The position numbers and the translations under genes are program-made. Below the pieces are notes generated by a model. The model was not told the DNA's origin, ran no database searches, and worked only from the letters and a program-made list of their open reading frames with translations. This document shows positions 11,808 to 24,570 of a stretch of 64,000 bases of DNA, piece after piece; position 1 is the stretch's first letter, and the number at the start of each line of letters is the position of its first letter. Source of the DNA: Amia ocellicauda (lineage: Eukaryota; Chordata; Actinopteri; Amiiformes; Amiidae); assembly GCF_036373705.1 (NCBI RefSeq), contig NC_089855.1:4378501-4442500 (forward strand), given 5' to 3'.

Positions 11808-14030
11808 GATCCATTGACTGACAGATCGCAGTCGACCCCTTATTCTTTACAACACTCACATACATGCTAATACTCACACTTGTCAATGCTCATACACTCT
11901 GCCCCTGTCACTATGAATGAGTAGGAAGATGATATTTCACAAGGAGAAGCAATGGCAGCTCCTCTGCAGCAGTTTTGTTATGTGTGTGAAATAATTGTAT
12001 TTCATTCAGTCCTGTTGCTTTATACGGTCCGTCTGAACATCACACTGACACTGTACACTAGAGCACACGCTGCCTGAGGAGAGGCCTGAGTCCAGTGATC
12101 CCCAGCTCTCAGCTCACTGGCTGAGCCTGTGTGTCCAGCTGCTGGTCTGAGACCCTGCCAACAAGCCTGAAGATCACAGGACTGTCTCACACCCACAGCA
12201 CTGGAGCTGCGAATGAAGGGCAGCAGAAGGACTGTTAGAAGTCAAACTGGTTAACTTGAGAGATAAACTTGTGACATCAATGCTGTGAATTGACTTGTCT
12301 ATCTCGTACTTGCAGCTGGCTGATGTCTAAGAGCTTGGGACGGTCCTGGGACACTGCTGTGGTGGGGGGGTCAGTCTTGTCTCACACTCTGCTCTTCTAA
12401 CTCTGTTCTGTTCTGAATCAAACCTCTTGCTTTGCTGATGGAACCAGTCGTGTTGTTGGATAAAAGCCCACTGTGTTTGACTAGGAGGTGTAGAAGGTGA
12501 AGAGTAACATCATGTGCATAGTAGGCTTGGGTCTGTGTAAGGAAGGAGCAGACTTAGCTAGTTCATTCAGGTCAGGCTCTGTAAGTATGTATGGACTCCA
12601 GAAAGCTGTAATAAATTACTCTTGACTGAAATCCTTACTCTGGCTTCTTTACCTACCAGTCAAGTTTCTGTTCCTTACAAACCAAGTGATCAAACAGTGC
12701 CTCGGATGGTCAGGAGGTTGTCCCACAGCTGAACACTGGCTGAGTTCCCTTTGCATATGAAGCAAGTCCCTGCCCTCACAGTGAGCTCTCTGTGGGTCTG
12801 CAGTCAGGGCATGAAATAGTTTTCATTCATACAATGTCAGTATTCTGGTTAATTTGAATGCTGCCAAGTTCAATAAAGATGGGAAGCCAGACATGATTTG
12901 TTAAAGTGACTTGAGAAGTGTCTTCCATCAGTCTTCAGTCAGTGGCCAACAGTAGTGCATGGAATGAGAAGCAGACACCCCAAGACACCTTCAGGACCAG
13001 TGCTGGAGACCAGCCCAGTGACACAATCATACTGCTGCAGCTGTGAGGGCTCCTGATGTTCAGGATCTCTTGTTCTTACTACACAATATGTCAGATACTT
13101 TGTATATTATCTGAGTATTTGAATTCAGAATCACATGAAATACTGGAGAACAGGCTTCTCAGCTACTCCAATAGCTCAAGAAAACTTAGTTTCTCTCTGG
13201 GCACCTCTGGTTCTGAGCTCCATGTTAAATGCCTGTAGGAGCTGGCAGAACATCAAGGCTTTGAAGTCCTTCAACTCGAAGATGGATGGATGGTGTGGTT
13301 GTGTGAGAGGCCCAATACTTTCCTGTGCTTACTACCTACTAGCCTGTCTTTTCCTTATTTGGCTAGTGTTTATATGGTTATGCTCTGGGCTCAAATTCCC
13401 CTATGCCCTATACCCTATATACTGATTGCTGTTGTCATCCATATATGGAAATATGTTAATTTGTCATAAAATATTATTCAAATTGCACTGTACTCACAAA
13501 AATAAACTGTTGCATAATTACGTGTAGTAAAGCTGAATTTTGTATTGTTTGTACTACAGAACAGCCGCAGCTTTCAAAGTTTTGGAAATATTTACCAGAA
13601 CTCCGCAGCTCCGACTGAATTTAAGCCCTGGTTATGTCTTCGCGGATTGCCCGTCTATTATGACGTATACGGTATGCGTAAGTCTCTTTACAACCCCGCC
13701 TCTGCGCAGCAATATGTAAATCTACCTTCCATCTTACTTGGGGCAACACATACATTTATTATTATTATGATGATGATTCTTATTCTTCTTATTATTAGTA
13801 GTAGTAGTATTTTACCTGCAATTACAAAATAAATTAACAATTGAAATGTTGTTAATATTATCCCAGTTCACGGCTACAATTTACTATTTTGTGCACTTTT
13901 CCTTTATGTCATTTGCTCCCTCGTTCGAGACCAACAGAGATTGTGAGAACCAGAGGGTTATTGTGGGGAATTAATTATAAAAGACTGATTAGAGTTATTT
14001 TATTGGCTGTACACTAATGTCTAGAGCCTG
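11808..14030. other. no recognised gene
   Basis: Between the poly(A) signal of gene A and the promoter side of the B7-like gene I see only unassigned sequence. It includes an ATT-rich run at about 13755-13810 and small ORFs without motifs. Part of 14030-14180 is likely the 5' untranslated region of the next gene. Confidence 0.4.
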
Positions 14031-14180
14031 CACTGCGGTCAGTCACAGGGCTTGTTCAGCCGAGGAAGTGACGGCAAGTACCCGGATGCGATCCTTGCCT
14101 CTGCATTGTGTCTCTTCCGCTCCTCCTGTAAGGACAGAACCGCAGAATCATCTGTCAGAGCTTTGAAATAAGAACAAAAC

Positions 14181-17100
14181 ATGAACAACAGGTGAGGCTC
14201 TTTGTTTCACATATATTAAAGACGTGTTTGAAGTAATGTTTAACATCTTACGCTTTTATAATATGATAAATAACTATACGAACGCACGTGTACTCTTGTT
14301 GGTTGAAACTTAAAAAGACACTTAATTATATTCGTGTGTTATAATAGGAAATTTGTGTTTAAAAATATATCATCACCACTATGTGTACTCTTTACATCGC
14401 CTTGTAACGGAACCCAGAGAATAAAGTGCCGCCACTGTCCTGTAATTAAACTTTATTTTAAATAACTAATCCGGTTGACACCGTAGTGTGTTTTTTAATT
14501 AATGACTTATGCGTTGTCTGTTTGATTAACCATTCGTTGGTCAATCAAATTATTTATTATATTTTCTAGTCGGAAGGTTTCACTTTCAGTTTTGGCGCCC
14601 TGTGTCGGCCCTGCTGAGGCTGACGACGTAGCGGAACCGAGCTGCGTGCGCAGGTCAGAATGCATTACTTGACAGAGGAGCGTCCGTCCAGTGCAGAGTC
14701 ATCAATTAACCCGGCAGACAGCTGATATGAGCGACCATACTGGCACACAGTGTGGAGCCATTGAGTCATCTTTCAAGGATGAGATAGTGATGATAACTGT
14801 GATAATACAGCTTAACATAATTTAAGATATGATTTAAAAAACCTTAAATAACAATTTAAAGCAAACAAACAAGACCACATCAACAGACAGCATATCATGT
14901 TTGCAGTGGCTCTCAGTGGTATTCACCCCCCTTGGACTTACAACATGAAATCAGAATAGATTTAATCAGGAGTTTGTGCCACTGATCAACACAGAAAATG
15001 TCCATAATGTCAAAGTGAAAAATATAATCTGCTAATTGTTCTAAATGAATTACAAATACAAAAGAGAACATAATTGAATACATTTAATTAACCCCCTTGA
15101 TGTATATGTGGATGAGTCTCAACCAGCTTTGCACATCTGGACACATCAATTTTTGCCCATTATTTTGTTGCAAAATTGCTCAAGCTCCATCAAGTTGGAT
15201 TGGGACCTTTGGTGAACAGCAATGTTCAAATCTTTCCACATATTCTCAATTGGACTGAGGTCTGGGCTTTGACTGGGCCACTCCAGGACATTGACCTTTT
15301 TGTTTGTAAGCCACTCCAGTGTGGCTTTGGCTGTATGTTTGGGGTCATTGTCCTGCTAGAAGATGAATCTTCTCCCAAGTCCCAGGTCTCTTGCAGGTTT
15401 TCTTCCAGGATTTCTCTGTACTTTGTTGCATCAATTTTGCCCTCTATCCTTACAAGGTTTCCAGGCCCTGACGCAGAGAAGCATCCCCATAGCATGATGC
15501 TGCCACCACCATGCTTCACGGTAGTGATGGTGTTCTCAAGATGATGTGTGATGTTAGGCTTGTGCCAAACATAGCGCTTAATGATGAGGCCAAAAAGCTC
15601 TATTTTGGTCTCATCAGACCATAGAATCTTCCTTCCACTTGATCTCAGAGTCTCCTATATGCCTTCTGGCAAACTCTAGCCCAGATTTGATTTGAGTTTT
15701 TTTTCAACAATGGCTTTGGTTTTGCCACTCTCCCATAATAGCCACTTGAAGCACTCAAGCTATTATTGCAGTCTGCACAGTGTCTCCCAGCTCACCCATG
15801 GAATACTATAACTCCTTTAGAGTTGTCATAGGCCTCTTGGTGGCCTCCCTGACTAGTGCCCTTCTCGCACGGATAGTATGTTTTTGACGTTGGCCTGATC
15901 TAGGCAGATTCACAGTTGTGCCATATTCTCTCCATGTCTTAATAATGGACTTTACTGTGCTCCAGAGGATATTCAGTGCCTTGGAAATTATCTTATATCA
16001 CTATATGGCCTTCTGTGTCCTGTTACCTTCCTGCTATATTATAGGTACCAGGTCAGGGGTCCTACATCCTGACCTTGACGCCTGCAGTGCCTTCAGGTTG
16101 TTGTTTCCCCTCGGCTAGTAACTCCCTAATTCAACTCCTTATTTCAATACAAGAAATGAAAGTGTTACTTAAGGATTTTAAAATAATATATTAAATTATC
16201 ATATGCTACTTGTAATATCAAAATAACGATCCCATCCCAGCAAGGTGAATCAATCAATTCTGCTTTACACTGTGTCCTACTGGAGGAAGTGTAAGTGGGG
16301 CCGTGGTTCAGTGAGAGCTGGAAACCCTGCTGGAGTGCAGCCCCTCGGGAGCAGGACTGGGAAACCCTGTGTGGTGAATCTTTAGTAAAAACTGGATCTT
16401 CCTCGTTTGAACAGGGTGCTCTAATTGCAGTCCTACAGCCTGTGGGTACTTCAGTCAATCCCTCTAATTTCTGAATGTCACCACTGTCTAAAGACACTGC
16501 AGGCTGGCCAACATGATGTGAGGGCCTTTGCTGAGTGCTGTATCAGAGCACAGTGCTGCCCACAGTGGCACCATAAACACCAGAACCCCTGTCTGTACCA
16601 AAATGTTCAGCCCACCCCAGGACACACAGGCCGCACTATTATACACTCCCTAAAGCAGGTGAAATGGCTGAGAATCTAGTCGTATCTGTGCTCTGATAAG
16701 CCACCGCACAATAAGTAACCTTTGTACCACTGAACTCCAGCTGCCTGTGGAATGTAAAGGCCAGTAGGTAACAGTGGCGTTTGGTTGATTTATTCTCTGT
16801 AGTGCAACATGCCATTAGTTCTGCTTTGAACCAGCTGGTGGGTGAGTTGGACTTTGATTTGGTCACCATGGAGACAAGTGTCCATCAAATGTGTATACAT
16901 TCAAACAGCATAATGGTCTCAGTGTTGCCCACAGCAAGGCAAGCAGAGGCCATTCCCCTTTACCTCACTGTATCTCAACTGTAAACACACTTAGTATCTG
17001 CTGCCGTAACGCAGGAGTTGAAAGACACATTCATAATTTTGCGAGTTACCTGAAACACAATATGTCAAGGATGTTATTAACTATAGTTTACAGCTACTTA

Positions 17101-20100
17101 AAAAACACAGATTAAGGCTTCTTAAATATGTGCAATTATGCATGCATACTTAAATAAACCATAAACACACACAATGCTTTACCATGCAGCTGACCTAAAA
17201 TATGTTTCCTGTCAGATTTACCTGTAGGAATTTTGCATTGTTCTGTAGTCATATTTACACAGCGGTGTTCAAATGGTTTACAGATAAATGTGGCTCCACT
17301 GCAGCTTTCGGGACTGAGTAAAACCTGAACATCTGCATTCCACTGAAAGCTTTGTATGTTTTGTAATCTCTTTTTATGTCTGAGCAAGTCTTTGCTTGTC
17401 TGTCCAGCGCAGCTGCCCCAACCAACCCCCTCCGAGTGAGATTGTACACTGCGCTAGTTCGTGTTCAGTATTTACCTGATTTGATATTTATGTCTGTTGG
17501 CGTCTTCAGGCCTGTAGCAGGATTGACCTTGAGCCACAGGTCTCATGGTTTCAGGCGGATTCAGGCCCTTCTGAGTGCCGCTCACCCTGTGCTTGCACCC
17601 CGCTGCTGAACTCCTGTGATATGGACTCTTCTGGGAGTGCGACCTGGTGGGCTGTGCTGCAGGATCCGCCTCTCCTCTCCTCCACCTGCAGGCGGGGGAG
17701 CAGACACACTCAGGAGCCAATCACAGTGCTCCCTCTCACTGAAGCCAAAGTCTGATGTTTCCTTGTTAGCTTTGTGTGCTTTTACATAATCTGCCTGGAA
17801 AGGTCTCATCTGGGTTAATATTAACTGAAACGGGAAGAAAAATATTTATGTTTTAGTGATGGTCTTGATTGAAAATAACTTTCACTGTATGTTTACAATA
17901 TTATTTATATTTATTTTTAATATTAAAATGTGTATTTCTTAAAGGTATTGGCAGGTTTTCCTTGTCATTCTGACATCAAGTCTTAAAGGTATGTAAATGC
18001 ATAATGGTTTTTAACAGTTAATTTTGTATAAAGAGATTAGCCATCACACCTGCAGGACTCTCTTTTTGTGTCTTTCAAAAATACTTACTATTTCATGGTA
18101 TCGTTGCATTCACAGAAGAGCTTGGTGTGAAATTAATGCAATGTGAAGACTGCAGAAAACATGTAATATATGGGATACAGAATACATTCTAGTTGTATGG
18201 AAATGGGATTATAGAATTGATTGACAGTATTGTTTGAAAATTATTTTTTTACTGTACAAGACAAAGTTACTTCAAAAGCAGTTTTGTGTTAATGTTTGAA
18301 TGAAATGAGTATTCCTATGTTCAGCCTAAGTCGTTAGTAATAAACTCTTTATTTTACTCAGTATCTGCAGAGATCAGTGGACACCAAGGAGGACAAGCTG
18401 TTTTGCTGTGCACTGCAAAGGAAACTCCAATCAGTCTGGCAGATGTAATCATATACTGGTTCTTTCGTGATGATACAACAGTACACATTTTTCGTAAAGA
18501 GAAAGATGTACTATCAGAACAAAACCCCCTTTTTAAAAATAGAACTCAAATGTTTAAAAATGAAATTGTAAAGGGTAACTTCTCCCTTGTTTTATCTGAT
18601 CTGAGGATCATTGATAGTGGAGAATACACTTGCACTGTACCTGGAAAGCAAACAACCAAAGTGCAATTAAAAGTTATAGGTGAGTTGTTTGCAACTGCCT
18701 GCTGTCTTTTTCCTTTACAGGTTGAAGAAACAAGAACTTCAGTAATGTATCAAGTGTATCTATTAGTGTGAGGCATCTCTCTCCACCCAGCTGGGTTGTT
18801 CTGTAGAGACATAGCATTACCCATGTATTATATAGGTACCTAACTTGTATTGGTGGCTTTATTCTAACTGAGAGAGAAGTAAATTCAGGAAGCATTGAGT
18901 ATAACCATATAATCAGTAGAATTTAAGTTAAATTGAGTAAAGTAAAAGCAAGATGATAAACACTGGCCTTAACCCTAAGTGCACCTCACCTATTGTTTTA
19001 CCAACAAGGAGTAGTAGCAAGCCAGCACCTAAAGGATTACGCCTTCCAATTTTTCTGTCCCAGAGAAGCAGTTTGTGATGGATACATTTTGAGTTCAGTG
19101 ACACTATTATTTGCCAATTAAGTATCACAAGAAGTGGTTATTGGTTATACTGTCAACATTATTTTAAATATTTTTGCAGTCCCAACCATTATCTATTGTC
19201 CTCTAATTCCTGTAATTGAGGTCCTCTACATTAATTATCTATGGTTCCTAATCTGGGTCAATCAATGGTAATGATACTATATATACTATACTCACATATT
19301 ACTCTTTTTGTAGTTTTCCAATCACATTATCATTGTTCAAATTATTCAAGCTTAAGGGGTAAACAACTGTTTTACCAGTATTTATGACTTAAAAAATGTA
19401 AAATACTTATAACAAGTGTTTTATTTTGTCTTTGTGTGATATACAGAGGAGAAAAAACATGATGCATCACCGGAACCGGAACTTACAACTGAAAGGGGCA
19501 AAGAGAGTAATGAAAGAAAAGGTAAGACACTGAATTATACTTTAATTTGGAGTGTGTGATCCACAGTGTTGGTCTATTTAAGGTTTTTATTTGCATATAA
19601 TGTGTGTGGTTGAGTCACAAAGTTGCAAGATGCCCTTATCTCCACATAGTGATTTAATATAACAATGGTCGAAGTAAGCTTCTTGTACTTATTAAAAAAA
19701 AAAAAAAAAAAAACATATAAACCAGATAGAGTTATAATGCCCTGGGTGTTTTGTTGTGATATAAAAAATGCAGTCGGTTTGGAATGTATGGATGTTTTTT
19801 TTAGTTGGTTGATTTTAGGGCTGGGCAATATGGCCAATATACAATATCACGATATTTTTCACATTTTTGACGGTATGCCGGTATTTTTAAAAGGCCATTT
19901 TATACTGTTCATAAAGCAAAAATAATAGGACACAATTGACATTGAATTACGTTTCCTGTTGTGTGTCAGTTATCTTGAAACCAAATCATGTCCACACTAT
20001 CGATGACGCACCTTTATTCGGGACAGATTCACTAGGGTCAATTTGCTGTGAAGTTTCACCCACACTCCTCTACTCCATCTCGTCTTCATTTATTGTTCAT

Positions 20101-22507
20101 TGATCACGTTTGTTTATTTGTTTATGTCAACACGCAATACACATGGAATTTATTTTCGATATCTGGCTGAGGCACATTCATTCCAGAACAAGGGTCGCGT
20201 TCGAGAAGCGCAGCTCTGCACAGAGATTAACAGATGCGCGATACTGCAGTGTTTCTGCGTGACGCCACTAAGACCCAGCCACAGAAATCTGCGCAGAATC
20301 ACACAGCCCAGCGAAGCTCTGAGACGCTGCTGTGGGAGGCGAGCTGTGGCTGTCAGACAAGAGATTATGCAGAAATCAAGAGGGACGTGTTAAGCGAATG
20401 AAAACTACTGCTGCCCCCTTGTTAGCGGAGGCGAATGTCCCCTTTCATTACACAATGAAGCTGTGAACAGCACTGTCAAAACCATGGATATAGAATTCTA
20501 GATCGATTCTTGTCAATGCTTTACTAAATAATTACATCAATTCTTTTTAAAAATTGAATGTAAATCTACGATGCACAATAATTAAGTTGTTACTTAAATG
20601 ACTGGCAATTCTATTTTTTTAAATAACTAAAATATAAAAATAAATCATCCAATTACATTGATTTTTGCAGGGTTTGTGAAGAAAGGTGGTTGCGTTCTTG
20701 TAGCGCAGCAGGATCCAACCTATCCCATTGGTGGAGCTGTGTAGATCTGCGCAGATCTGTGGAAATTTGTGTTACACGAACACTATCAGCGTTTTTGTGA
20801 TCAGAGGCGTCTCATGTCAGACAGCGCAGTCTCAAGCAGCCGGCGCAGCAAGTTGTGGGATACGTGAACACGATCCAGTTTATTGTTAGCTGAATGCTAT
20901 GACTCAATGACACAGTAAATAGTGCATTATTCAAAACTTTAAAATACCGATATGAAGGTATAGTAAAAGTCCAAACCGGTCTGTAAATGAATACCGGTAT
21001 ATAGTTTTTTACGGTATAGCGCTCAGCCCTAGTTGATTTATTAAAAAGAAAGTCACCTGGCAGCTGTGGTTCTGACCCTGCTCTTTTCTGCTTTTAGGTG
21101 GAACTGTCTACCTCTATGTGGTCATACCATTACTGATTGTTGCAGTCTTGATTGGAATTTCTGTCTTATACTATGTTAAGAGAAGAAAAGGTCAGTATAG
21201 TTTTAATCACTTTTGTTTGTATGTTTTCATTCTGAGGCTAAGAACAGTAATCCTCCAATTTTGGATAGTCAGTGGAGCTCTGGTTTTTCTATTGTGGAAC
21301 AGGAAAACTAACCAAAACACAAAAGTAGCAGTTAGATCTAGCCTATGTTTAATGGTTAAAAGTCTGCAGGCATTGTACAAGGTTACTTAAAAGCTTTACA
21401 TACTGTGATTATACACTGATCAGCCATAACATTATGACCACTGACAGGTGAAGTGAATAACACTGATAATCTCCTTATCATGGCACCTGTCAGTGAACAT
21501 TTGTGAACATTTTGTCCTCAAAGTTGATGTGTTAGAAGCAGGAAAAATGGGCAAGCGTAAGGATCTGAGCGACTTTGACAAGGTCCAAATTGTGATGGCT
21601 AGACGACTGGGTCAGAGCATCTCCAAAACAGCAGCTCTTGTGGGGTGTTCCCGGTCTGCAGTGGTCAGTACCTATCAAAAGTGGTCCAAGGAAGGAAAAG
21701 CGGTGAACCAGCGACAGGGTCATGGGCAGCCAAGGCTCACTGATGCACGTGGGGAGTGAAGGCTGGCCCGTGTGGTCTGATCCAACAGATGAGCTACTGT
21801 AGCTCAAATTGCTGAAAAAGTTAATGCTGGTTCTGATAGAAAGGTGTCAGAACACACAGTGCATCGCAGTTTGTTGCGTATGGGGCTGTGTTACCGCAGA
21901 CCAGTCAGGGTGCCCATGCTGACCCCTGTCCACTGCCGAAAGCGCCTGCAATGGGCACGTGAGCATCAGAACTGCACCACGGGGCAATGGAAGAAGGTGG
22001 CCTGGTCTGATGAATCACGAGTGTGTTGACTTGACTCCAAATTCCCCAGATCTCAATTCAATCGAGCATCTGTGGGATGTGCTGGACAAACAAGTCCGAT
22101 CCATGGAGGGCCCACCTCGCAACTTACAGGACTTAAAGTATCTGCTGCTAACGTGTTGGTGCCAGATACCACAGCACACCTTCAGAGGTCTAGTGGAGTC
22201 CATGCCTCGATGGGTCAGGGTTGTTTTGGCGGCAAAAGGGGGACCTACACAATATTAGGCAGGTGGGCATAATGTTATGGCTGATCGGTGTATATAAAGA
22301 ACCACAATTTAGACCACAGATTTCAAACCCACAACTTGTATAGGAGTACCAGGCTTTAAGAGCCGATTCTGCTCTAACATAATCAACAACCTGTTCCTAT
22401 ATACTGTTATTAGTACATTACATCTGCTAGAAACATTATTATTTTAAAGATACTGACTCTTTTGTGGATTGTTTATAGGTGGTGGTGAAGCCATACAAAA
22501 TAACTGA
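14181..22507 (+). CDS. B7/butyrophilin-like single V-set membrane protein (gene C)
   Basis: Six coding exons join in phase 1 throughout: 14181-14191, 17945-17988, 18362-18679, 19447-19521, 21098-21190, 22479-22507. They give 189 residues. Residues 1-21 form a signal peptide ([16 protein letters not shown]). The V-set domain spans about 23-124, with Cys35, YW at 50-51, the B7/butyrophilin-style [19 protein letters not shown] and Cys109. A charged stalk covers 125-149, a membrane span about 153-176 ([16 protein letters not shown]), then KRRK and a nine-residue tail without tyrosine motifs. A single V-set with a short tail suits a surface ligand or counter-receptor rather than a signalling receptor. 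The 3' UTR probably continues via a spliced exon at about 22816-23085. The exact orthologue is not identifiable; other V-set families remain possible. Confidence 0.75.
14905..15992 (-). mobile_element. Tc1-like element, second family (truncated), in intron 1 of gene C
   Basis: The left end CAGTGGCTCTCAGTGGTATT matches the terminus of the related element at 61885-62771. Minus-strand fragments encode a Tc1 transposase centre ([19 protein letters not shown]) and, farther right, the N-terminal HTH part. Homology stops near 15992, so the other inverted repeat is gone. Stops and frameshifts are frequent, so it is inactive. Confidence 0.8.
15993..17940. other. rest of intron 1 of gene C; nothing recognised
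   Basis: No motif-bearing ORF was found. Around 16290-16375 there is a G/C-rich stretch (GCTGGAAACCCTGCTGG and its variants) that has the look of a dispersed repeat, but I cannot name a family. Confidence 0.35.
19694..19713 (+). repeat. poly(A) run in intron 4 of gene C
   Basis: An uninterrupted run of about 20 A. No retroposed gene copy is visible directly upstream, so it is more likely simple sequence than a retrogene tail. Confidence 0.8.
19816..21031. mobile_element. non-autonomous hAT element with perfect 8-bp target duplication
   Basis: The termini are TAGGGCTGGGCAATAT on the left and, reading inwards from the right, TAGGGCTGAGCGCTATACC. The element is flanked on both sides by GTTGATTT (19808-19815 and 21032-21039), the 8-bp duplication expected of hAT transposition. 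Its 1216 bp hold no transposase that I can recognise. It sits in intron 4 of gene C. Confidence 0.9.
21414..22290 (+). mobile_element. Tc1-like element, third family (internally deleted)
   Basis: Inverted ends CACTGATCAGCCATAACATT and ATGTTATGGCTGATCGGTG are flanked by TA on both sides. The element encodes a plus-strand Tc1 transposase whose middle is deleted. It lies in intron 5 of gene C in the same orientation as the gene. Confidence 0.9.
21547..22256 (+). pseudogene. Tc1 transposase relic (third family)
   Basis: It starts [20 protein letters not shown]. The first HTH (about residues 8-50) contains [19 protein letters not shown] stop follows DARGE, and a second open block begins near 21844 with a typical second HTH ([17 protein letters not shown]). 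WSDES holds the first catalytic D; then a deletion at about 22022 removes the region with the second D, and the text resumes at [13 protein letters not shown] with the final catalytic E. It cannot catalyse transposition. It is useful here as a reference for the HTH genes at 53-60 kb. Confidence 0.85.
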
Positions 22508-22639
22508 CTGTCAATAAGGTAATTTTTTATCTCTATATTTGTCATTCTTAATCTAGTTTACCCCTTCATAGATATAAAGGTTATAGATTTGCAGTGATAC
22601 AAGTTTATTATAACATATATTAGAATGAATTGTAATTAA

Positions 22640-22735
22640 CTGTAGGTTCCAGCCACAGTGGGGATTCAAACCCTGATCTCCTGCACCACAATGCAGTGAC
22701 CTTACCACATCAATAGCCCAGGCCTCTTAATGGCT
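22640..22735 (-). repeat. tRNA-derived SINE-like fragment
   Basis: On the minus strand the text GGGTTTGAATCCCCACTG is a tRNA-type B box (consensus GGTTCGANTCC) with an A-box-like stretch about 35-45 bases before it (GTGGTAAGGTCACTGC). The surroundings do not fold as a complete tRNA gene. I call it a SINE head or an old tRNA-like repeat of unknown family. Confidence 0.4.
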
Positions 22736-23085
22736 TGAGATCACTACATCGCTATGTTTCACTGATACTTGTGTGCTTAAATACAACATTTATTTTTGTT
22801 TTTGTGTTTTTAAAGGTGCTGTGAGTGAAACCAAAGTCTTTGAGAGGAATGAGAGCAGAGGAATAACCTCAGGAATTGTCCATCACTTTCTTGTTCTTTC
22901 TTGAATCTCCTATTCTTTTTTCCATCTCAAAATGTTAAAAATTATTGTAAAATACAGAATGCAATTTAACAAATCACTCTAAGTATGTCTCAGCACTGCT
23001 TTTAAGCATATATCTTTAAGACAGGAGTACCTAATGCATACTCCACAATTACGGTGTTTTTCATTTTTATGCTCCAATTAAATTT

Positions 23086-24057
23086 TTAAGTCCAGCTTGC
23101 ATGTGTTGTTATATTGACTTTATAATTAAAACATTTATACTATGTCATCCTTTGACCTTTCAATTGATTGTAGCTACAAATCCTCTAATTAAATTGCCAG
23201 ATGTATTGTTGATTATCTTCATCCACACTTTGAGTTTACAAATCCATACTTTCAGCTCACGAATCCACAGTAACAATTGGACAGAAAAGTGAAACGGCAG
23301 TTTATTAAGGAGAAATTGTCTGAACAATTATACTAGGCCTATTACACATTTTAAACTTAACACTTATAGTTTGCAATTTCATCTGCTTACATTATATCCC
23401 ATAGCCTATTATATACACAATGCAAAAAACATATACCTATTAATGAATTAATAAAAAAATTACAAATTTCCATATGAACATCACCCCTTATGATTTGTAT
23501 TTCACATTTCGTTTGTACAGGTTTAGAATCAACACCAATTTTAATATTAAAATTGTTTACAGTATTATTTCAGACTGATTCCCCTTTTTCTGTTTTTTCT
23601 GGTGCAGTGTTTCAGAAATTGTGGTTTTATTCATGCTCTTAAGGGCATGTACAGCATTCAGACTGCCCAGATTAACACATTTGTCTTTTCATTATACAAA
23701 CATGTAGCAGCAGTAGATCTCAAACTGTGATTTGAAAAAAACTTCAAATTCAGTTTACAAATATTCCCTGTAATATGTCTCAGTTGATTCATGTGAACTG
23801 GTTGAAATGGTCACTGTGTCACTGATATAATGTACTTACTTTAGCAAAGCTAGGGCTGAAAGACAAATTGGCAATAGTAAATACATCTCCATTAATTATA
23901 CCAATGTCATCATTTCCATTTGTTTTATTAAACCAAATAAGTCTAAACACTGGATCCTTTAGTTAACTGGTAACACGTTTACCAAAGCATTCCACTTTAT
24001 TACTGGCTTAATATTTATCTTTCTAATGCCACTTACATGTTCTTTATGTAATTATTA
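23086..24057. other. no recognised gene
   Basis: AT-rich sequence downstream of the presumed last exon of gene C. No element ends or motif-bearing frames were found. Confidence 0.4.
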
Positions 24058-24275
24058 ATCAATTTCTTAGGAGACACCCTTATCCAGGCTGACTTATAAT
24101 TGTTACAAGATATCACATTATTTTCACATTTTACCAATTTATACAGCTGGGCATTTACTGGCACAGTCTCTTGCTTAAGGGTACAACAGCAGTGTCCCCC
24201 ACCTAGGACTGACCCCACAACCCTCAATATGAGGGTCCAGAGCCCTAACCACCACTCCACACTATGGCCCAATAT
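24058..24275 (-). repeat. dispersed SINE-like repeat
   Basis: The segment begins GGAGACACCCTTATCCAGGC and ends AGAGCCCTAACCACCACTCC. Sequences with this pair of ends (ACGCTTTTATCCAAAGCGAC to CCCTAACCACTACTCC) recur widely in fish genomes as a tRNA-related repeat. I rely on memory for that; no second full copy is in the window. Confidence 0.5.
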
Positions 24276-24570
24276 GTTGCTGTTGCTGTGGTCTTCACGT
24301 AAGGCAGAAAATGTCTGATAATGGGGTTTCAGCTTCAGAGGAATGCTTAATAGCACACCAGAAGTGATAAAACAGCTGTACCAATTTAACAATTAACTGA
24401 ATCTCATTAATCAATTAACTTGAAACAGTGGATTATTTTGCTGATACAGCACTTAGTGGTGATTAGTTTCAACATTGTGAAGTGATTGAAAGGTAGTGCA
24501 GGTGTAAGTAATTAGTTCAAAGTGTTACAGGGCATAGAGCGCAGATTGGGGGGCCCTTGGTTGTCAGATA

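Noticed and set aside
22640..22735. Functional tRNA gene
   Set aside because: A and B boxes are recognisable, but I could not form acceptor, D and anticodon stems. It is more likely SINE-derived.
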